Below, piece after piece: positions 39,192-47,992 of a stretch of DNA of 64,000 bases. Source of the DNA: Ketobacter sp. (GTDB lineage: Bacteria > Pseudomonadota > Gammaproteobacteria > Pseudomonadales > Ketobacteraceae); the NCBI RefSeq assembly GCF_003671495.1, contig NZ_RCHN01000041.1:1-64000 (forward strand), in the 5' to 3' direction. The position numbers and the translations under genes are program-made. Position 1 is the first letter of the stretch; each line of letters starts with the position of its first letter. The notes under the pieces are model-generated. The model did no database searches and had not been told where the DNA came from. It saw nothing but the letters and a program-made list of their open reading frames with translations.

Positions 39192-39674
39192 CTGCTTTAA
39201 ATTCTCCACCAGGGTTTCCACTTCCGCCAGGTCACCCCGCTCGTTCCAGACGATGGAGGCGCTGCGGGGGCCCAGCTCCAGGGCCAGAAAGTCTTCGGTT
39301 TGCTGCTGCTGCCAGGTGTCGATAAGTTGCGTCACCGCCGCCGGGGCGGTGATCTTCACATCCGGCGTTTCCCATACCAGGTTGCCGTCGCGGGTTTTGC
39401 GCTGTAGCCAGTCGCCTTTCAGCGAGGGGCCGGTCTGCTCCTCCCGCGCCACCAGTTGATAGCGGTACCAGCGATAGACATCAATGTGCGGATTGCGCTG
39501 CAGCAGGGCGTTGAACTTTTTATCCTTGTTCAGGGAAATGGGGCTGATCACCACATGGTCCGCCATGGCCCGCTGCCGAATCCGCGCCAGACGCCGCTCC
39601 CGGGCGGAGGGCCGCAACATGAACACCGGGCCCAGGATAAACAACATCGCCAGACCGATTATCAGATAAATCAT
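39177..39674 (-). CDS. Membrane-anchored conserved hypothetical protein
   Basis: A 165-residue protein starting at ATG 39674 (MIYLIIGLAMLFILGPVFML). It has one N-terminal membrane helix followed by basic PSARERRLARIRQRA and a soluble domain with DVYRWYRYQLVARE and DTWQQQQTEDFLALELG. Similar short membrane-anchored proteins are annotated as hypothetical in Pseudomonas and Marinobacter. It overlaps the desaturase 3' end by 15 bp (convergent). Function unknown. Confidence 0.72.
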   Translation of the reverse strand: MIYLIIGLAMLFILGPVFMLRPSARERRLARIRQRAMADHVVISPISLNKDKKFNALLQRNPHIDVYRWYRYQLVAREEQTGPSLKGDWLQRKTRDGNLVWETPDVKITAPAAVTQLIDTWQQQQTEDFLALELGPRSASIVWNERGDLAEVETLVENLKQLLAV

Positions 39675-39782
39675 CGAATCGCACCCAATCTTGATGAAAG
39701 ACAACGCTTGAAATAAAAGCGCCGGGCATTATCTAATACATTCAGTGATTCACAAACCCCAATCGCACAAGGATCAAATCTC

Positions 39783-40226
39783 ATGAGCCAATACAACCAC
39801 ATCCTGCTGGCGGCGGATTTCAATGACGAATCCGAGATTGTGGAACAGCGCGCGGCGGCCCTGCAAAGCACCTTCTCCGCCACCCTGAGCCTGGTTCACG
39901 TACTGGAACCCATCTCCATTGCTTATGGTGGAGAGTTCCCGGTGGATCTGGGCGACCTGCACAAAGAGCTGGAAAAACAGGCCTTGACCCAATTGCGGGA
40001 ACTGGGCCAAAAGCTCGGCGTGCCGGAAACACGCCAGTATCTGGAAGTGGGCATTACCGAGAAAGAGATTTTACGGGTGGCCAAGGATCAGGGGGTGGAC
40101 CTGATCGTCATGGGCAGTCACGGACGACATGGCCTGGCCTTACTGCTGGGCAGCACCGCCAATGCCGTGTTGCACCACGCCGAGATTGACGTGTTGGCGG
40201 TACGGGTCAAGAAAGGCTCAAAATAA
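39783..40226 (+). CDS. Universal stress protein (UspA family)
   Basis: A 147-residue single-domain Usp. It opens YNHILLAADFNDESEIV and has the nucleotide-binding loop MGSHGRHGLALLLGSTANAVL (about 115-135) of the ATP-binding type, G-x2-G-x9-G-S/T. An upstream TTGAT-GAAA-GACAA at 39691-39704 is a half-conserved ANR/FNR-like site about 80 bp before the start, too weak to annotate separately. It converges with the 40218 gene, overlapping 9 bp. Confidence 0.93.
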   Translation: MSQYNHILLAADFNDESEIVEQRAAALQSTFSATLSLVHVLEPISIAYGGEFPVDLGDLHKELEKQALTQLRELGQKLGVPETRQYLEVGITEKEILRVAKDQGVDLIVMGSHGRHGLALLLGSTANAVLHHAEIDVLAVRVKKGSK

Positions 40227-40937
40227 ACCGGCTTCCCCGCTTCTCACCGCAATGGCGGGCGAAATGTCTTCGTCCGTCATCAAGGGTTTCACCTTCTGCA
40301 ACTGTGCTTCCAGGGAATAACTGACACTGGACGACATATCCAGGAAACTGAGCAATGCCTGCAGGTTGGAATCCCCCTCACAGGCTTCTTTCACCCGCCC
40401 CCAAAAGGCTTCATTCAGGGTTTGCAGTTCCTGGTTGAGGCTGATCAGCCCCTGCAGCTCCCAATCCGGGCGCTTGCCCTCCCGGTAGTTGAAATACTGT
40501 TTCAGCAGATACAGCGCCGTTGACCGAATGATGAAATCGTCCTGGGAAGCGAACGGCAGGTGATTGCGGGCGTTGGGTTTCAGCTGGGTCAGGATGGGAC
40601 AGGCACTGGAGCCCATGATCAGCCCCATCAACGAACGCAGCCCCTCTTCCAGCCTGGTTTCTTTCTTGTACTCACGCTCCGGAGTGGAAACCCTCACCAT
40701 GGCCGTTTTCTGAGCAGGCATTTGCTGGAAATCCGTGACCACTGCCGACAGGTCTATGGCCACCGGGCAGTACTGGCAGTCCTTTACCGTCAGTGGACAG
40801 TTAGGGCATTGATTGTGCTTCAGTTTTGCCCATTCCGGTGCATCCTGCCGCTCGGCATTAAAATCGAAATGACGGTCCACATCCACTTCGTATTCCAGCG
40901 CAGTGCCTTCAATATCAAACCGGTATTGAATTTTCAT
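40218..40937 (-). CDS. DUF6901-like conserved protein with Cys cluster
   Basis: A 239-residue cytoplasmic protein starting at ATG 40937 (MKIQYRFDIEGTALEYEVDV; GGGAAC upstream). A beta-rich N-terminal part is followed by CPNCPLTVKDCQYCP (about residues 44-58), five cysteines that could bind zinc or a metal cluster. A helical C-terminal domain contains GSSACPILTQLKPNARNHLP. I relate it to the DUF6901 family, but no function is known. Confidence 0.72.
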   Translation of the reverse strand: MKIQYRFDIEGTALEYEVDVDRHFDFNAERQDAPEWAKLKHNQCPNCPLTVKDCQYCPVAIDLSAVVTDFQQMPAQKTAMVRVSTPEREYKKETRLEEGLRSLMGLIMGSSACPILTQLKPNARNHLPFASQDDFIIRSTALYLLKQYFNYREGKRPDWELQGLISLNQELQTLNEAFWGRVKEACEGDSNLQALLSFLDMSSSVSYSLEAQLQKVKPLMTDEDISPAIAVRSGEAGLF

Positions 40938-41150
40938 GATCGGGTTCCCGTAACATGCCTGTTTTAATAGTGTAGACCCGCAACCTTTAGATTCCAAAGC
41001 GCCCTAGGTGCTGGCTAAGCCCTTGATTGCCAACTGCTTCAAATTTTGCACGGTTTTCGTTTTCACCCGGGGGGATTTTCTGGACTATGCTGACAAGATG
41101 GAAGCGCTATTCATCACGCAGCCGCCGGTGCCAGGAAAGGAGCCATTAGC

Positions 41151-41750
41151 GTGTCAATCGGATCTCAATTGAGCAACCCGGGTTCCAGTTCCGTGAACCC
41201 CGATCTGGACTGGAGTCAGGTCAAGGAAACCATTTCCATGCTGTGCCTGGCCATGGCGCAGATTGAAACCACCCTTACCGACAGCTCCCGATCCGTGGAC
41301 GAGCTGTCGACCACCTTTACCGGTATGGCACAGGATGCCCGCAAGGTCATGACCCTGTGCGAGCACGCTGACAGTTCCGACAAATGGGATACCCAGCGGG
41401 TCGACATTATGGCGGCCTCCCAGCAGATGCATCAGCAAATGCAGCGGGCTATTGTCGCCTTTCAGTTTTACGACCGGCTGACCCAGAAGCTGCATCATGT
41501 GAATGAAAGCCTCACCCACCTGGGGGACCTGATCAGCGATGCCAGCCGCCTTTACAATCCCGGCGAGTGGAACCGGATTCAGCAGGAAATCCGCTCCAAC
41601 TACACCATGGAGTGTGAACGCCTGATGTTCGACCACATCATGAAAGGCGCCACCATCAGTGAAGCGTTGGAGCTGTACCGTCATCAGTTCGAACAAACGG
41701 AAGACCTGAGCCAAAACGACGCCACCGACGACGACATCGAGTTGTTCTAA
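41151..41750 (+). CDS. Helical protein, possibly chemotaxis-related (CheZ-like pattern)
   Basis: A 199-residue, all-helical protein with GTG start and AAAGGAG upstream. The middle helix AFQFYDRLTQKLHHVNESL (about 103-121) and the acidic C-terminus DATDDDIELF recall phosphatases and adaptors of the chemotaxis pathway, where a terminal peptide docks CheY. The match is by pattern only. Relatives are annotated hypothetical or chemotaxis protein in Pseudomonas-like genomes. The window also has an MCP and CheV, but no CheA/CheY. Confidence 0.55.
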   Translation: MSIGSQLSNPGSSSVNPDLDWSQVKETISMLCLAMAQIETTLTDSSRSVDELSTTFTGMAQDARKVMTLCEHADSSDKWDTQRVDIMAASQQMHQQMQRAIVAFQFYDRLTQKLHHVNESLTHLGDLISDASRLYNPGEWNRIQQEIRSNYTMECERLMFDHIMKGATISEALELYRHQFEQTEDLSQNDATDDDIELF

Positions 41751-41763
41751 CGGCTGCCTGCGC

Positions 41764-42558
41764 TCATGCCAGCACCGTCACCGGATCACCCACCTGCAAT
41801 TGCCCCTCGCTGCGGGGCACCAGGTTCTGCCCAAAGAAGACCTCTCCATCCCGGGAACGGGTTTTCTGCAAGGTTCTGAACACTTCCGGCTGTTTGCTGG
41901 CATCAACCGGATCAATGGTGGGAATGGCGCAGCGGGAACAGGGCTTGACCACATCGAACACTGTGCTCCCGATCTGTATTACCCGCCACAGATCCTCCTG
42001 CCAGGGTCCAGCACCGGTTACCACCACATTGGGACGAAACCGTTCCATGCCGATGTTGATACTCATGTGGCGATTGAAATCCTCCAGCGAGGATTGCTGG
42101 GTCAATAGCAGCGGATAGCCATCGGCAAACCCCACCGTGTGACCGGGCCCTGCGTAGTCCGGATCCACTGTGCGGCGACTGCTTTCGGGCATGAACACCA
42201 ACCGACAGGACAGCTGCAACTGATGACTCAACCAGTGATTGATGCGCGCCTCTGCCACCTGTGCCTGACATTCATCCCGCCACACCTGAACGGACAGCAT
42301 TGGGCCGGCTGCGAAATCCGCCGCACTGAACCCCAGTTCTGATCCGTCCGGGCCAGTCAGGATGACCTCCTCCCCCGCCATGCGTACTTTGATCAATGCC
42401 ATCCGCGCCTGTTGCCGCTGGGTTATGAATTTTCCGTTATCATCCACTACCATCCAGCGTCGATCCCATTGCAATCCAAAGCGATCGATATCAGCACGGG
42501 CAACCGCCATCGCGCCGAGGGATTTCACCGGGTGAATGTATAAGTGGGCAACTTGCAT
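41764..42558 (-). CDS. MOSC domain protein (YcbX-like)
   Basis: Molybdenum-cofactor-binding sulfurase-C-like protein. The N-terminal MOSC-N barrel begins VAHLYIHPVKSLGAMAVARA and continues DRRWMVVDDNGKFITQR. The MOSC domain ends with the conserved Cys in VVKPCSRCAIPTIDP (about residue 220-234), a presumed Moco ligand. It lacks the ferredoxin domain of E. coli YcbX, so it depends on a separate electron donor. Such enzymes reduce N-hydroxylated bases. Start set at 42558; Met at 42579 is possible. Confidence 0.88.
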   Translation of the reverse strand: MQVAHLYIHPVKSLGAMAVARADIDRFGLQWDRRWMVVDDNGKFITQRQQARMALIKVRMAGEEVILTGPDGSELGFSAADFAAGPMLSVQVWRDECQAQVAEARINHWLSHQLQLSCRLVFMPESSRRTVDPDYAGPGHTVGFADGYPLLLTQQSSLEDFNRHMSINIGMERFRPNVVVTGAGPWQEDLWRVIQIGSTVFDVVKPCSRCAIPTIDPVDASKQPEVFRTLQKTRSRDGEVFFGQNLVPRSEGQLQVGDPVTVLA

Positions 42559-42653
42559 ACTCTGTGTCCATTGCATCATTGGGTTGAGATCAAAAAAGAC
42601 TAACCTATACTGAGCTAATAACCCATTGATTTTCGTGTGCGGGGGATCGCGTC

Positions 42654-42866
42654 ATGCGGGTAACACTGTCCATATTATTGATGTATTTACTGAGCGGTTG
42701 TGGCGACTCCAAATTCGCTGACCTGTCCCAGTCTGAATTGCAGGATCGCTATTACGAGTGTGAGAATGCCTCCAGCCTGTCTCCCGGCGCGGCCATCACC
42801 TGTGACAACATCCGTCGGGAATGCGACCGCCGCGCCAAAGACGCGGGGCGCAAAGTCTGTTTTTAA
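42654..42866 (+). CDS. Small Cys-rich lipoprotein, unknown function
   Basis: A 70-residue precursor with a lipobox, LLMYLLSGC (Cys16), so it is lipidated and placed in a membrane. After the lipid-bearing Cys, the mature part has four further cysteines (YECEN, ITCDN, RECDR, KVCF), fitting two disulfides, and is highly charged. A GGGG site precedes ATG. It is a plausible real gene by its signal, ribosome site and codon pattern. No family recognised. It converges with the beta-CASP gene. Confidence 0.6.
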   Translation: MRVTLSILLMYLLSGCGDSKFADLSQSELQDRYYECENASSLSPGAAITCDNIRRECDRRAKDAGRKVCF

Positions 42867-42875
42867 CATCCTGCG

Positions 42876-44276
42876 TCAGAACACAATACTGGTGCCTTCC
42901 GCCGGGATCTCGGCCGCTATACCCAGCTTCACCTGCAGCTTCTGCTGCAGCACTGCTAGCGCATCCGGTTCGCCGTGTACCAGATAAAAACGGGTTGGCG
43001 GCTTAAAGTGGGATGCCCATTCCAGCAGTTGCGATTGCCCCGCGTGGGCTGAAAAACCACCCAGGGTATGCACTTTGGCCCGCACCATAAAATCCGCACC
43101 AAAAATCTTCACGTGCTTGTCCCCTTCCACAATCTGCCGCCCCAGCGTCCCCCTGGCCTGAAAGCCCGGGAACACGATGTGACATTCACTGCGCCAGATG
43201 TTGTGCTTCAAGTGATGGCGGATACGGCCACCGTTACACATGCCACTGCCGGCGATGATGATCACTCCATCCTTGATGCGGTTGATGGCCATGGAATCCT
43301 CGCTGTCCTCGGTGAGGGTCAGCATGGGCAGATAGGATTTCGGGTCGTCACCCAGTTTGGCGGACACTTGCTTCAGGTCCTCCGGATCCAGCAGGTCCAT
43401 GTATTCGGTGTATAACCGGGTGACCTCAATCCCCATGGGGCTGTCCAGGAACACCTTTTGTTGCGGCACCCGGCCCTGCTTGTACAACACCCCCAGGTGG
43501 AACAGCATCTCCTGGGTGCGCCCCACCGCAAAGGCCGGAATCAACACATTGCCTTTATCCCGGCTGGCCTGCTCCAGGGCATCGCCCAGTTCTTCCAGGG
43601 TATTATCCATGGTGCGGTGATCGCGATCCCCATAGGTTCCCTCCATCAACACCACATCCGCGTCGGTGACGAACTCCGGATCTTTCATCAGCACCGCATC
43701 GGGGTTACCCAGGTCGCCGGAGAACACCAGCTTTTTGTGGCCGCCCTTCTCGTCGATGCGCAACTCCACAATGGCCGAGCCAATGATGTGGCAGGCATCG
43801 TAAAAATAGAGTTGCACATGACCGTTGATGGTGCGGGTTTCATGGTAGGGCACGCCCACGCAGTGCTCCAGTACATGCAGCACATCTTCCATATCGTACC
43901 AGGGCTGGATCTCCGGTTTGCCGGCCCGCCGGCGGCGTCGGTTTTCCCATTCAACATCCCGCAGATGCAGGCTGGCGGCATCCTCCAGCATGATGGCCAG
44001 CAGGTTGCGCGTGGCTTCGGTGCAATACACCGGGCCTTTGTAGCCGGACTTGAATAATCGGGGCAGCAACCCACTGTGATCCAGGTGGCCGTGGGACAAC
44101 ACCACCGCATCCAAATGGCGGGGATCAAAGGGAAAGGGCTCCCCATTACGCCGTTCTGCCTGCTTGCCACCCTGGTGCATGCCGCAATCCAGCAGAATGC
44201 GCAGACCGTCGGTTTCGAGTAAATGACAGGAGCCGGTAACTTCTTGTGCCGCGCCCCAGAAAGTCAGTTTCGCCAT
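42876..44276 (-). CDS. MBL-fold beta-CASP nuclease-like protein (YSH1/CPSF-type)
   Basis: Metallo-beta-lactamase-fold RNA-processing-type hydrolase. The zinc motif SHGHLDHSG is at about residues 59-67, further ligands are in YDACHIIGSA and FSGDLG, and a beta-CASP insert is followed by a C-terminal KH-like RMMBL segment with FSAHAGQSQLLEW. Length of 466 fits the bacterial YSH1-type group, homologous to the mRNA cleavage factor CPSF73. The bacterial role is not settled. Confidence 0.9.
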   Translation of the reverse strand: MAKLTFWGAAQEVTGSCHLLETDGLRILLDCGMHQGGKQAERRNGEPFPFDPRHLDAVVLSHGHLDHSGLLPRLFKSGYKGPVYCTEATRNLLAIMLEDAASLHLRDVEWENRRRRRAGKPEIQPWYDMEDVLHVLEHCVGVPYHETRTINGHVQLYFYDACHIIGSAIVELRIDEKGGHKKLVFSGDLGNPDAVLMKDPEFVTDADVVLMEGTYGDRDHRTMDNTLEELGDALEQASRDKGNVLIPAFAVGRTQEMLFHLGVLYKQGRVPQQKVFLDSPMGIEVTRLYTEYMDLLDPEDLKQVSAKLGDDPKSYLPMLTLTEDSEDSMAINRIKDGVIIIAGSGMCNGGRIRHHLKHNIWRSECHIVFPGFQARGTLGRQIVEGDKHVKIFGADFMVRAKVHTLGGFSAHAGQSQLLEWASHFKPPTRFYLVHGEPDALAVLQQKLQVKLGIAAEIPAEGTSIVF

Positions 44277-44357
44277 ATTAAAATTCCTTGTGCAGTTAGA
44301 TCACGATAACACAAGCCGTTCATTTTCAACCTGTTTTGGATCAAGTTTTAAAAGACC

Positions 44358-44390
44358 TTGCCGCCCCCACAATACTGTATATAATTACAG
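44358..44390 (+). promoter_or_regulatory. SOS-regulated imuA promoter
   Basis: LexA box CTGTATATAATTACAG (44375-44390) covers a consensus TATAAT -10 (44380-44385), with TTGCCG at 44358-44363 as -35 and a 16-bp spacer. It lies 57 bp before the chosen imuA start. The CTGT-N8-ACAG core is perfect. Confidence 0.93.
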
Positions 44391-44447
44391 TACTGATAGC
44401 CTGTTTGATACCTGCACTTTGCAACCAGAAGATTGAGAGCTGAACCC

Positions 44448-45236
44448 TTGAGCGCTGCCGCCAAACCACAACTGAACCGGATTCTGCAGCACCCCGCTAT
44501 TTGGCGGGCGGCTGATGGCGTGCGCGGTCAGAATGGTCAGCAACAACAGATTGTCACCGTGGCCACCGGTTTTCCAACCCTGGATCGGGCACTGCCGGAC
44601 GGCGGCCTGCCCTGTGACAGCGTTGCCGAAATCCTCTGCCCCCAGTGGGGCTGTGGCGAAACGGAACTGGTCTCCTCAGCACTGACCTCACTCAGCCAGC
44701 AATCCCGCTGGCTGGTGTGGGTCAACCCTCCCTGGCTGCCCTATGCCCCGGCCTTGATGCAACAGGGAATTGCGTTGGAAAACACACTGGTCATACACAG
44801 CAGGCAGGATAAGCAGATTCTGTGGGCCATGGAGCAATGCCTGAGTTCCGGCGCCTGCAGTGCAGTGCAGGGCTGGCCCCACAAACCAACACCACAACAG
44901 ATCCGGCGCCTGCAACTGGCGGCCCAAAAAGGCAACAGCCTGTGCCTGCTGATGCGGCCCCAGGCCCATATACAACAGCCCTCCCCGGCGCCCCTGCGTC
45001 TGGAAATGGGGCCGTTGCAACAGGCCATCCAGGTCCGGGTGGTGAAATGCCGGGGCCATTGGGGGTCGCCCTGGTTGCGCCTGCCTCGCAAGGCCATGCA
45101 CCAGGCCACCGTTGATGCGGCAGCCCTTGGAACCGTTCAGAAGCATGGGCCCGATTCCCACCACAGCCAGGCCATCGCACCGACTGCCGCACCCGTCACC
45201 AGCGGGGCTTATACCCTCTCCTCTCCAGGAGGCTGA
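44448..45236 (+). CDS. imuA: Translesion synthesis-associated protein ImuA (SulA/RecA-like)
   Basis: First gene of the SOS mutagenesis operon; acts with ImuB and DnaE2 in error-prone synthesis. RecA-like beta-alpha fold: RILQHPAIWRA near the N-terminus and TGFPTLDRALPDGGLP, then a degenerate P-loop, PQWGCGETEL, lacking the Walker Lys. Start TTG 44448 with GAGAG eight bases upstream is preferred over TTG 44433, whose AGAAGA is too close. Length is about 262. An SOS box lies upstream. imuB begins one base past its stop. Confidence 0.9.
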   Translation: MSAAAKPQLNRILQHPAIWRAADGVRGQNGQQQQIVTVATGFPTLDRALPDGGLPCDSVAEILCPQWGCGETELVSSALTSLSQQSRWLVWVNPPWLPYAPALMQQGIALENTLVIHSRQDKQILWAMEQCLSSGACSAVQGWPHKPTPQQIRRLQLAAQKGNSLCLLMRPQAHIQQPSPAPLRLEMGPLQQAIQVRVVKCRGHWGSPWLRLPRKAMHQATVDAAALGTVQKHGPDSHHSQAIAPTAAPVTSGAYTLSSPGG

Positions 45237-45237
45237 C

Positions 45238-46674
45238 ATGCTCTGGGCCTGTCTGCACTTTCCGGCACTGGCGTTGAACCTGGTGGAACAGGGAGCCCCC
45301 GCAGCCCGCCCCCTGGTGGTGGAAATCACCCGCAAGCAACGGCGCCTGGTGTTGTTCGCCAATCAGCCGGCTATGCAACAGGGCATCGTACCGGGCATGA
45401 CCATTCCCACGGCCCAGGGGCTGGTTCAGGATCTGCATTGCCATCACTACAACCCACAGGCAGAGCAGCAGGCGCTGCAACAACTGGGGCATTGGGCTTA
45501 TGAGTTCACCCCCCACATCCGTACCCACGGGCAGAACAATCTGCTGCTGGAAGTCAGCCACAGCCTGAAGCTGTTCCAGGGGCAACAGGCGCTGGCACAG
45601 CAATTGATACAACAGCTGCCCCCGGAGTACGCCCCATTCAGCCTGTGCTTTACCAGCACCGACATGGGTGCACTGTTGTTTGCCCAGGCCCATGAAAGCA
45701 GCAACCGGGCGCTTTTTTTTTCGCTGCAGGATATAGAGGATTACGATGTGCAGTGGCTGGATGTGCCCTCCGCCCAGAAACAGCTGCTGTACAGCATGGG
45801 ATTGAAAACCGTGGGGCAACTGCTGGCGCTGCCCCGGGATGCCCTGGCCAGGCGCTTCGGTGAGCAGTTTTCACTTTACCTGGCGCAACTCATGGGTGAG
45901 CGCAACATTGCCCTCCCCAACTGGAATCTGCCTCGGCAGTTTCATGGGCAACTGGATTTTGTGCAGGAGCTGGATAGCGCCGACAGCCTGCTGTTTCCCA
46001 TCCGCCATCTGCTGAGCCGGCTGGAGCATTACCTGTATGCCCGCCAGTGCGCCGTCAGTGGTTTTCTGTTTTCGCTGCTGTTACGCAGCCGTCAGGTACA
46101 ACCCTGGCCCATCGCCCTAGCCACGCCGATGCACCGCGTAAGCGACATTCTGCCGTTAGTGCAATTGAAACTCGAGCAGCTGAAACTGCAAGCGCCGGTC
46201 TTGAGCCTGCAACTGGATGCCAGCCACTTCGAGCCGTTGCAGGCCCGCCAGAAAGACCTGTTCCGACCCCACCAGCCGGATCACATCACCCGCTATCAAC
46301 TGGTGGATCGTTTAAAGGCGCGCCTGGGGGCTGACCAGGTTCACAGCCTGGGCATGGTGTCCGATCACCGCCCGGAATATGGCTGGCATTGCGCCACGCC
46401 GGGTCAGGGCCAGTCTCTGCAACACCCCTCGGAGCAGAGGCCTTTCTGGCTCCTGCATCAGCCACAGAAACTACGCAGCAAGAAGGGGTTACCGGTTTAT
46501 CACGCCCCGCTGCAACTACTGAAAGGGCCGGAGCGAATTGAAACCGGCTGGTGGGATCATCAGCCGGTGAATCGGGATTACTACATCGCCCAGCAGGGCA
46601 ACGGACAGCATTTATGGGTGTATCGGGATCGCCATAGCCAGGACTGGTTTCTACACGGCGTATTTACGGCTTAG
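45238..46674 (+). CDS. imuB: Y-family polymerase-like protein ImuB (non-catalytic)
   Basis: Clamp-binding hub of the ImuA-ImuB-DnaE2 mutasome. ATG 45238 follows a perfect AGGAGG at 45227-45232, and the longer upstream frame overlaps imuA. The 478-residue protein opens MLWACLHFPALALNLVEQ in place of the catalytic DMDxFYA, and the second acidic motif is SHSLKLFQG, so polymerase residues are missing as is normal for ImuB. QKDLF at about residue 338 is a candidate beta-clamp motif. A nine-T run (45713-45721) lies in the coding sequence. Its TAG overlaps the convergent thioesterase stop. Confidence 0.93.
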   Translation: MLWACLHFPALALNLVEQGAPAARPLVVEITRKQRRLVLFANQPAMQQGIVPGMTIPTAQGLVQDLHCHHYNPQAEQQALQQLGHWAYEFTPHIRTHGQNNLLLEVSHSLKLFQGQQALAQQLIQQLPPEYAPFSLCFTSTDMGALLFAQAHESSNRALFFSLQDIEDYDVQWLDVPSAQKQLLYSMGLKTVGQLLALPRDALARRFGEQFSLYLAQLMGERNIALPNWNLPRQFHGQLDFVQELDSADSLLFPIRHLLSRLEHYLYARQCAVSGFLFSLLLRSRQVQPWPIALATPMHRVSDILPLVQLKLEQLKLQAPVLSLQLDASHFEPLQARQKDLFRPHQPDHITRYQLVDRLKARLGADQVHSLGMVSDHRPEYGWHCATPGQGQSLQHPSEQRPFWLLHQPQKLRSKKGLPVYHAPLQLLKGPERIETGWWDHQPVNRDYYIAQQGNGQHLWVYRDRHSQDWFLHGVFTA

Positions 46675-47399
46675 CGTTCCACGATGGCATTGGCTATCAC
46701 CTGATCGCCACGCACAATCTGGGATTGGACCCATTTGCCTTCTGCCACCGGCCAGACTTTGATGGTCAGCTCATCACCGTGCAAGGCTTCGGTGACATAT
46801 TCAACCGTCAAGCCTCGAATGGATTCTGCAACGGAGCGGTGAGGCTCCACGAGCAACTTACGGGCGTCTTCCACATAGTCCACATAGCGGGAGTGATTGA
46901 CGTGTTGCAGCAAATCGATCTCACTGGCCATAACCCGACGCGGCAATGAACGGGCATCGTCCGGGGGCTGTCTGCTTTCAATACGGGGGAAGCCTGTCTC
47001 ATCGAACCCATCCGGAGCCGGCTCCACCTGGGCTCGGGTTGCATCGGCAACCGGAAACGGCCGGCCATCCTCACCCACATTCACCAGGGTGGCTCGCCCC
47101 ATGGCCACCGGGCGCTGGGTTGCTGCATCCAGTATGAATTGTGAAATATCCATACTGGTGTTACCCACCCGGCTCAGCCAGGCGTTGATCTGCAAATCGA
47201 CCCGCTCCTGAACCGGTGCCAGCAGCACCAGGCTTTGGCTGGCGACCACCACGCTGTTAATGGACTGATGGAGCACAATCTTCTTTGAATTGAAAAACTC
47301 CCACCGCCCCCATTCCATGTAGCGAATCAAAATAGCAGGTGGAATACTGCGGCTGGCATCCAGCTCATAACCGCGGGTTTGGACTACTGTTGAAATCAT
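46671..47399 (-). CDS. Acyl-ACP thioesterase-like double-hotdog protein
   Basis: A 242-residue cytoplasmic protein with two hotdog halves. The first contains ILIRYMEWGRWEFFNSKKIV and the second ASEIDLLQHVNHSRYVDYVED, the typical D-x-N/H-x-HVNN/H-type motif of FatA/FatB and YbgC-like thioesterases. It probably hydrolyses acyl-ACP or acyl-CoA; chain length cannot be read. Its stop codon overlaps that of imuB by four bases (TTAG), so the two are tightly convergent. Confidence 0.82.
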   Translation of the reverse strand: MISTVVQTRGYELDASRSIPPAILIRYMEWGRWEFFNSKKIVLHQSINSVVVASQSLVLLAPVQERVDLQINAWLSRVGNTSMDISQFILDAATQRPVAMGRATLVNVGEDGRPFPVADATRAQVEPAPDGFDETGFPRIESRQPPDDARSLPRRVMASEIDLLQHVNHSRYVDYVEDARKLLVEPHRSVAESIRGLTVEYVTEALHGDELTIKVWPVAEGKWVQSQIVRGDQVIANAIVER

Positions 47400-47438
47400 A
47401 CTGTCACAGATTCCATAACCAAAACGCTGCCTCGACTG

Positions 47439-47714
47439 TTATTGTTCGCACTTTTTCATGGCCACGTTTTCAATGTACTCGGAAACACCCTTGTCGCTCT
47501 TCAAATCCGCTACGGAAAAGTGTCCAACCACGTCACTCAACACACATGCGCAGAGCGACTTGTATTGGTCTCCACCAGAAGACTCAACGCAGGAATCCAG
47601 AAACGACTTTTTATACGACTTGAGAAACTCGGCATCCGATTGATCGGCCGCCACGGCGGATGAGATACAGAAACCACTCAAAACCACTGACAGCAATACC
47701 GCGATTTTTTTCAT
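47439..47714 (-). CDS. Small exported protein with four cysteines
   Basis: A 91-residue precursor with a clear signal peptide (KKIAVLLSVVLSGFCISSAVA, cleavage after about residue 22). The roughly 69-residue mature protein has four cysteines (DSCVES, LCAC, KKCEQ) and ends with CEQ. GAGAAGGGA lies further upstream. It resembles small periplasmic hypothetical proteins of marine gammaproteobacteria. Function unknown. Confidence 0.68.
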   Translation of the reverse strand: MKKIAVLLSVVLSGFCISSAVAADQSDAEFLKSYKKSFLDSCVESSGGDQYKSLCACVLSDVVGHFSVADLKSDKGVSEYIENVAMKKCEQ

Positions 47715-47992
47715 TGACGCATCCTCATAGAGAAGGGAACAAGATTCTATTAGAGCATAACAGTTTCAATATCCGCCAGCATCATTGTATCCGGGCATGC
47801 TACCAATGGGATGGCACTAGAAATCATATTCTAACCCATGTAGAACGCCAGCAGACCATTCGATCAGATTCTTTCGCCACCAAGCTATTGTAGTAACTGA
47901 CTGAGAGCGATGTTAATATCATCTCCTCAAGCCAAAAACTTCAAGTATGTAAGCTGGCTACGTGGCCACTACCAACATCTTCCGGATGGTAA

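Noticed and set aside
39691..39704. ANR/FNR-like site TTGAT-GAAA-GACAA upstream of the universal stress gene
   Set aside because: Only one half-site is good; a chance match is likely in a region of this size.
45112..45237. Longer N-terminus for ImuB
   Set aside because: The extension overlaps imuA. A perfect AGGAGG precedes ATG 45238, and family proteins begin at the MLWACLHFP segment.
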